Shown here: piece by piece, positions 42,101-45,075 of the stretch
Layout of the letters: the number at the start of each line of letters is the position of its first letter
Position numbering within the stretch: position 1 is the stretch's first letter
Virus record (IMG/VR): IMGVR_UViG_3300030451_003000
Span: 1 to 45,075 of that record
Length of the DNA: 45,075 nt
DNA from: a virus
Strand: one strand, 5' to 3'
Notes under the pieces: model-generated
Databases searched by the model: none
Told to the model about the DNA's origin: nothing
What the model saw: only the letters and a program-made list of their open reading frames with translations
Program-made: the position numbers and the translations under genes

Positions 42101-42290
42101 CCAAATTTCTTGTTCCTGTCATACCAGCATCGTTTTCTGTAAGATCAGTCATATCAGGTACTAAATTTGGAGAAAGCAATATGTCATCAGGCGTACTAAA
42201 AGAAGCATTAACAGTTCTGCCAGTAGATATAACTCCTGGTAAAGATATAGCTTTTTTGCTAACAGTAGTTCCTAATCCTAATTTAGGCAT
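39159..42290 (-). CDS. LamG-domain adhesin/virion surface protein (1043 aa)
   Basis: Three concanavalin-like LamG domains are visible, at about residues 170-335 (ELTISAWIKK... WHYVVVTYEQ... IYIDGVLAGS), 650-800 (TTLSAWIYLV... WHHVVFTSAN... LYLDGVLVDS) and 880-1035 (FSVTGWLKPS... WFHIALVRNS... CYIDGVLNGG). Between and before them are repeated beta modules ending FTGTISNIS, FVGTISNIS and FSGEIKNIT, a jelly-roll-like carbohydrate-binding pattern. It is probably a surface glycan-binding protein on the head or tail. It sits between connector genes and the phosphoesterase, closer to the capsid genes than to the fibre. No signal peptide is seen. Confidence 0.75.
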   Translation of the reverse strand: MPKLGLGTTVSKKAISLPGVISTGRTVNASFSTPDDILLSPNLVPDMTDLTENDAGMTGTRNLVGDTIVFESCGSSGLQTAYTSRGYIADQIYRVEFTVSDYNGDGINDKFNISIGNTQAPEGLKARGNGTYRYYIKYTAGAAASYLYASDFTGTISNISVHHVKSYTGQALEFDGVSDEISFDPIMGGETELTISAWIKKDVGAHASTDGAITGYNSGGTYLRFTDDTTLHFYLDTAQNDISYNVTWSDDGDWHYVVVTYEQNTLSNIYIDGVLAGSSSSAYRGAINASTGRLARVGNYGAVGANLFSGQMCNFQVWNKEWSADDVAYAYANRETLVNLPYENLKLWYPMQGGHKGEQSYVFDGSNTGLGPELIDNNAWTFSGSGTIDWVANGNGSFSVTSPSADSSWIVQTAITSSSSYTYALTYTISNATVSGGANLRVSGGNSAFGTVSLPSTDGDHTVYLGSGKNSGATNLQINENGFVGTISNISLKAINLKNHGVSSFFGDDLLLKGNPVDDNSDWTAGTGWIADSANERLLASNATDNIRATTTTSFVNGDQISVTFTVANRSGGSVRMIVGGSNNGITRDADGTYTEAVTVSGMAGSYIYFDGVDSFSGEIKNITVKKVGFATGWSDADSQPVIPQLGFQSFNELLWMDGHADHVSLGSQSVGANESTTLSAWIYLVDGSSTAVSPIILFGDLHLRAQSDTSIKMYPDQGVGSTTVTVPSLFGKWHHVVFTSANGSPNNTNSLYLDGVLVDSGTGGGNTSADSVTSYIGRHGSDYFNGVITEVSYWDTAMSEKYVQELYNNGEALYAKDHTLSSNLKGYWRNNNKAVWTDLSGENNHGTPSSASEYLVLPEHTGRKDIHGFDMNKIRSNGLSAPADTSYQSFIDLGSTTTINAGTAFSVTGWLKPSDLSLNYFMGSASNNYISILSSGVIKLAAQSVEHSFNIGTLSVDRWFHIALVRNSSNVTKCYIDGVLNGGAAEDTETVSQNFSYRYLGNRDTVYSFRGTIDDLSIYNGTELSQSQVKRNYQAGKRRHTN

Positions 42291-42293
42291 AGC

Positions 42294-42626
42294 TTAACCT
42301 AAATATAAAAGTGCAGTGCCAGATGATAAATCTACTGCTGTAAATCTACCATATATAGTACTGCCAGCAGGAATAGTAAGAGTGCTTAATGCGTTACCAT
42401 TAGTTCCAGGTCCTGCAGCACTAGGACTTACATATTGACCGCTTTCTGTAGTAGTATCTGTAGTCAAAACAGCATCATCACCTAATGTTTGTATAGCTAC
42501 TACAACTGAACCTGTAGGGGGAGTATAAGTGTTTGTATCACTTATATATGCTGTTCCTGCTTGACCCATACTAACATTCTGGGCCTCTTGTACTGTATAT
42601 CCTTGTATTCCACCTTTTTTTGCCAT
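42294..42626 (-). CDS. 110-aa virion beta protein
   Basis: It begins MAKKGGIQGYTVQEAQNVSM and then is all beta and Gly/Thr/Ser-rich (SVVVAIQTLGDDAVLTTDTT, LTIPAGSTIYGRFTAVDLSS). This resembles small decoration or fibre-base proteins in marine phages. CAGGAGGTTAAC precedes the ATG. The gap upstream (42627-42677) holds only a small GCAC/GTGC hairpin. Confidence 0.55.
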   Translation of the reverse strand: MAKKGGIQGYTVQEAQNVSMGQAGTAYISDTNTYTPPTGSVVVAIQTLGDDAVLTTDTTTESGQYVSPSAAGPGTNGNALSTLTIPAGSTIYGRFTAVDLSSGTALLYLG

Positions 42627-42677
42627 GTTAACCTCCTGCCCTAAGCACTGGCTGTGCGTGAATGGGCTTGTTTATTA

Positions 42678-43355
42678 TTATCTTATTGCGTGGTTACCAG
42701 TCATCATAACTCTTGGTCCTGGTACCTTACTATTTTCATGCTTTTCTACCATTTTTCTAAATTGATTCATAAAATATTCTTTTGCATCAATTTCCATTTG
42801 ATCTTCTGCTACCTTAGCTTTTACATAATATACTAATGCTTTAGATAGGTAGGGCGGCACATCTATTTCAGATGACTCGTCTGTTAATACTGAAACATCG
42901 TGATATATAGTTCCAGTTAAACCAGTAACTGTACTGCCATTGTATCTTGTTTTTGTAAGAATAGTATCTGTTGTAGAAGTTTCATTAACTTGGTGCAATC
43001 CATCAATTTTATTAGAGCCTTTAATTAATATCCATTCATCTTGAGCTACTGAAGTAACTGCATTAGTAAGATGTAAAAATCCTCCAAGCTCTTCGTACCC
43101 AGTTAAACTAGCTGTGTCGCTTGCATCATTAATTATATAATTAGGACTATATGCATATTCTATTTCTATGCCATCTGTTACCGAACTTAAAGGAGATTTT
43201 ACAACTGTAGTCCCTGAAGGAATATCATCTGTTATTCCGTCTCCAGCAGTTCCAGAAAAAGTATAATTTAATCCATCAGTAGTACTAAAATCTTTTTCAA
43301 GTAGTGAAAGTTTATTGCCTTTAATTTGATAAGTATATTCTTTTCTAGATGCCAT
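42678..43355 (-). CDS. 225-aa virion structural protein
   Basis: Residues 1-165 are beta-rich (TYQIKGNKLSLLEKDF, WILIKGSNKIDGLHQVNE, GLTGTIYHDVSVLTDES). The last 60 form a helical tail (ALVYYVKAKVAEDQMEIDAK) ending VMMTGNHAIR. The layout resembles neck or head-tail joining proteins in short-tailed marine phages. It overlaps the 93-aa gene by 11 bases. Confidence 0.55.
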   Translation of the reverse strand: MASRKEYTYQIKGNKLSLLEKDFSTTDGLNYTFSGTAGDGITDDIPSGTTVVKSPLSSVTDGIEIEYAYSPNYIINDASDTASLTGYEELGGFLHLTNAVTSVAQDEWILIKGSNKIDGLHQVNETSTTDTILTKTRYNGSTVTGLTGTIYHDVSVLTDESSEIDVPPYLSKALVYYVKAKVAEDQMEIDAKEYFMNQFRKMVEKHENSKVPGPRVMMTGNHAIR

Positions 43356-43626
43356 CTGCGTCCTTATTATTTGGGTTACCTATAGCTCTTGGTATAGATC
43401 TATATTCATCTTTTGAATTTAAATGGTTTTTACATCTAACATCTAATAACTTTACCATATCATTAGGCAACTCATAAAATCTTTTATCTTTTTCTATATC
43501 AATTCTTGCTGTTGTAATATGCGTTTCTGCTAATATATTGATTTCTTCTAAACCATCTTTAATGTATGCAATAGCGCGACCTGTTTGCAGCATACCAACT
43601 CTTTCCATTAATTCTTGAACTGTCAT
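43345..43626 (-). CDS. 93-aa head-tail connector-like protein
   Basis: The protein begins MTVQELMERVGMLQTGRAIA and continues YIKDGLEEINILAE (helix), a strand pair (ARIDIEKDKRFYELPNDMVK), then LLDVRCKNHLN. This helix-then-strand shape is common in phage connector and completion proteins. The ATG overlaps the preceding stop (TAATG). Confidence 0.5.
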   Translation of the reverse strand: MTVQELMERVGMLQTGRAIAYIKDGLEEINILAETHITTARIDIEKDKRFYELPNDMVKLLDVRCKNHLNSKDEYRSIPRAIGNPNNKDADGI

Positions 43627-44459
43627 TATCTCCTTCTTTCTGTTTGAGGTTCGGGAGTATTAATATTAAAAGCCATCATGTATTCTTGCTTTAATGATTG
43701 AGCTCTTCCTTGATACCATTGGTATTCTGCTAAAAATTGTTGCATTTCTCCACTTAGTGTTTGAGCTCTAGTTGCAGCTAGCTCTAAATCTTCTTCTGTT
43801 TCAATTGCAGTTTTTATAAACTTCCAATCATCACTATCTGTACTACTGCTATAAGATGGTATACTATCATGCATATCTGCCATTTTTACTTCTATACATT
43901 TTATAGCTGCATATATAACTACTAAATAAACTTTATTATCATCAAAATATCCTATATCACTATGTGAGTGTACTAAATCTGCACCTGATTTATTTACAGG
44001 AATATTATTAACATAGTAGACTTTAAATCCATCATCACTACCATCTGGTACAGGATAAACATTTACAGCATTATTATCTCCAATTATATATACTGGATTA
44101 AATTTAGAGGCAAACTCTAAACTAGTGCTATCTACCACTCTAGACTCTAATGCCACAGGGACCTGCCTACAAGGCCTCCAAGCTGTACTGCCATCAGAAG
44201 ATCCATCTGCATTAGCTTCTCTCAATACACTTAAAATCTTTGCTCCATTTACAAAAAATGAATTATTTGAACTTTGAGTAGAAGAAACTCTTTGAAATGA
44301 TTGTATCTCTCCAGGCATAGCAGCAATACATTTTTCAGTTACATCAATAACACCATCTTTTAAAAATTGATCTAATTCAGAATCTGTAGGAGTTGTACTT
44401 CCACTTAAAGTAGCCCCTATATTTGTTAATGCGTGTACCTGTGCTTCAAATGTTGCCAT
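43626..44459 (-). CDS. 277-aa head-tail adaptor / tail-tube-A-like virion protein
   Basis: The N-terminal helices (MATFEAQVHALTNIGATLSG, DSELDQFLKDGVIDVTEKCI) are followed by a beta domain (NSFFVNGAKILSVLREANAD, FKVYYVNNIPVNKSG) and long C-terminal helices (KVYLVVIYAAIKCIEVKMAD, ELAATRAQTLSGEMQQFLAEYQ cut short). This three-part layout is typical of adaptor proteins between portal and nozzle. AAAAGGATTAT precedes the ATG. Confidence 0.55.
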   Translation of the reverse strand: MATFEAQVHALTNIGATLSGSTTPTDSELDQFLKDGVIDVTEKCIAAMPGEIQSFQRVSSTQSSNNSFFVNGAKILSVLREANADGSSDGSTAWRPCRQVPVALESRVVDSTSLEFASKFNPVYIIGDNNAVNVYPVPDGSDDGFKVYYVNNIPVNKSGADLVHSHSDIGYFDDNKVYLVVIYAAIKCIEVKMADMHDSIPSYSSSTDSDDWKFIKTAIETEEDLELAATRAQTLSGEMQQFLAEYQWYQGRAQSLKQEYMMAFNINTPEPQTERRR

Positions 44460-44474
44460 ATAATCCTTTTAATA

Positions 44475-44529
44475 AAACCCGCCCCCTCTCCTGGGGAGAG
44501 AATATCCACAGGTGAGAGGGAACAGGTTT
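44475..44529 (-). terminator. Leftward terminator after the 149-aa virion gene
   Basis: On the minus-strand transcript 44523-44529 pairs with 44475-44481 (7 bp, one G-U) and 44514-44520 with 44484-44490 (7 bp, CCCTCTC/GAGAGGG), ending in GGGTTTTATT. The G-U pair would be a C-A mismatch on the plus strand, so the element is oriented leftward. It probably reduces readthrough from the highly expressed capsid-proximal genes. Confidence 0.65.
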
Positions 44530-44552
44530 AGTTTACTTGCTATATTAGATCT

Positions 44553-45002
44553 CTAGCTAGCAGGGGTTACGTATTCATAACCACTATGACTAGATGGAGC
44601 TTCTATATACCAAACAGTTACATCAACTTTACCAGCTGTTGCAGTTGCAGTACCAACAATACTATCAAAAGTATCATTAGCAGTTAGCAATAGCGGAGCT
44701 GCATCAGCAGCATTTGCTGGGCCTATTGGATAGTCAACTACTGCAGTTGCTTTAGCTACCTGTGCACTCAACATAGTTGTGCCTGAAAAGCCTAACTGTA
44801 TTGTTGCTGAGCCACCTGAAGTCATTGCTTCAGTTACTACTGCAGAAAAGCCGAGGATCATATCACCTTTATTAAACGATTCTGTAGTAGCTGTATTAGC
44901 CTCTTGTATACCAAAGTCAATTGAGAACTGTTTCATTTTAAGTTGAGATGCATCATTAGTAGCAGCATCAAACTTATTTTGTCCGTACATTGGATTTGCC
45001 AT
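44553..45002 (-). CDS. 149-aa capsid decoration-like protein
   Basis: The protein begins MANPMYGQNKFDAATNDASQ and is beta-rich with Ala/Thr/Gly (SATIQLGFSGTTMLSAQVAK, DSIVGTATATAGKVDVTVWY) and ends YEYVTPAS. Its size, its position at the capsid-proximal end of the cassette, a perfect AAGGAGG ribosome site and the terminator behind it suggest an abundant head protein such as a decoration protein. It is too short to be a typical major capsid protein. Confidence 0.55.
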   Translation of the reverse strand: MANPMYGQNKFDAATNDASQLKMKQFSIDFGIQEANTATTESFNKGDMILGFSAVVTEAMTSGGSATIQLGFSGTTMLSAQVAKATAVVDYPIGPANAADAAPLLLTANDTFDSIVGTATATAGKVDVTVWYIEAPSSHSGYEYVTPAS

Positions 45003-45013
45003 ATTAAGCCTCC

Positions 45014-45075
45014 TTATACCCAGATAGCATGTGACTCAGGCATTGATAGCTCAAGTCCAGCTTCTGTTAAGATTA
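45014..45075 (-). CDS. 3' end of an upstream virion gene
   Basis: The minus strand is open from the window edge and reads ILTEAGLELSMPESHAIWV before TAA at 45016-45014, 12 bases before the next ATG. It is the C-terminus of the preceding leftward gene, perhaps a capsid protein, but too little is visible to say. Confidence 0.5.
   Translation of the reverse strand, partial: ILTEAGLELSMPESHAIWV

Noticed and set aside
1-45075. Window ends join to make a closed circular genome
   Set aside because: Joining base 45075 to base 1 gives MAKT then an immediate stop for the left-edge gene, and terminase, portal and a clear major capsid gene are missing, so sequence is absent between the ends.

Overview
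The window is a large part of an AT-rich tailed-phage genome, most likely a short-tailed (podovirus-like) marine phage known from metagenomes. The evidence is dense, overlapping small genes with strong AGGAGG-type ribosome sites, a leftward virion cassette with a nozzle-like protein and giant internal (ejection-type) proteins but no tape measure, sheath or tail tube, and no host-like genes. No integrase, DNA polymerase, terminase, portal or certain major capsid gene is present. Cut genes at both ends show that the genome continues, and those genes probably lie outside the window.

Layout. 1-1487 (minus): short genes leading leftward out of the window. 1488-1703: divergent control region. 1704-14940 (plus): early/metabolic region. 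It holds small unknown genes, a structured non-coding region with an embedded tRNA-like element (about 2670-3340), a radical SAM protein, more small genes, a ubiquitin-like protein (5623-5838), a second large structured RNA (about 5853-6253), and then a run ending in an E2-like candidate, a JAMM/JAB peptidase and an E1/ThiF-like enzyme (7349-10268), closed by a terminator. The replication/recombination block follows: ERF annealing protein, SSB-like protein, AEP-type primase-helicase, small proteins and a PD-(D/E)xK nuclease. 14924-45075 (minus): virion genes, transcribed leftward from the capsid-proximal end. In order these are a possible decoration protein, head-tail connector-like proteins, a LamG adhesin, a phosphoesterase, small membrane proteins (possible lysis genes), a nozzle-like protein of 1565 aa, a fibre, three related small virion proteins, and ejection-type proteins including giants of 2988 and 908 aa.

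Main observations. (1) The phage appears to carry a whole ubiquitin-like conjugation set: a beta-grasp modifier with a buried Gly-Gly, an E2-like candidate, a JAMM deconjugase and an E1. (2) Two long intergenic stretches fold into extensive, partly pseudoknotted structures and are probably large ornate RNAs. (3) A lysozyme-like domain (26636-27025) has no start codon before its catalytic motif and can be reached only by a -1 shift at an A9 run at the end of the 245-aa ORF. (4) The 2988-aa virion protein contains DFDMD, matching the DxDxD signature of double-psi-barrel RNA polymerases. (5) A two-helix membrane ORF with its own ribosome site is nested out of frame in the primase-helicase gene.

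All functional calls are from reading motifs by eye. No similarity search, structure prediction or RNA-folding program was run.
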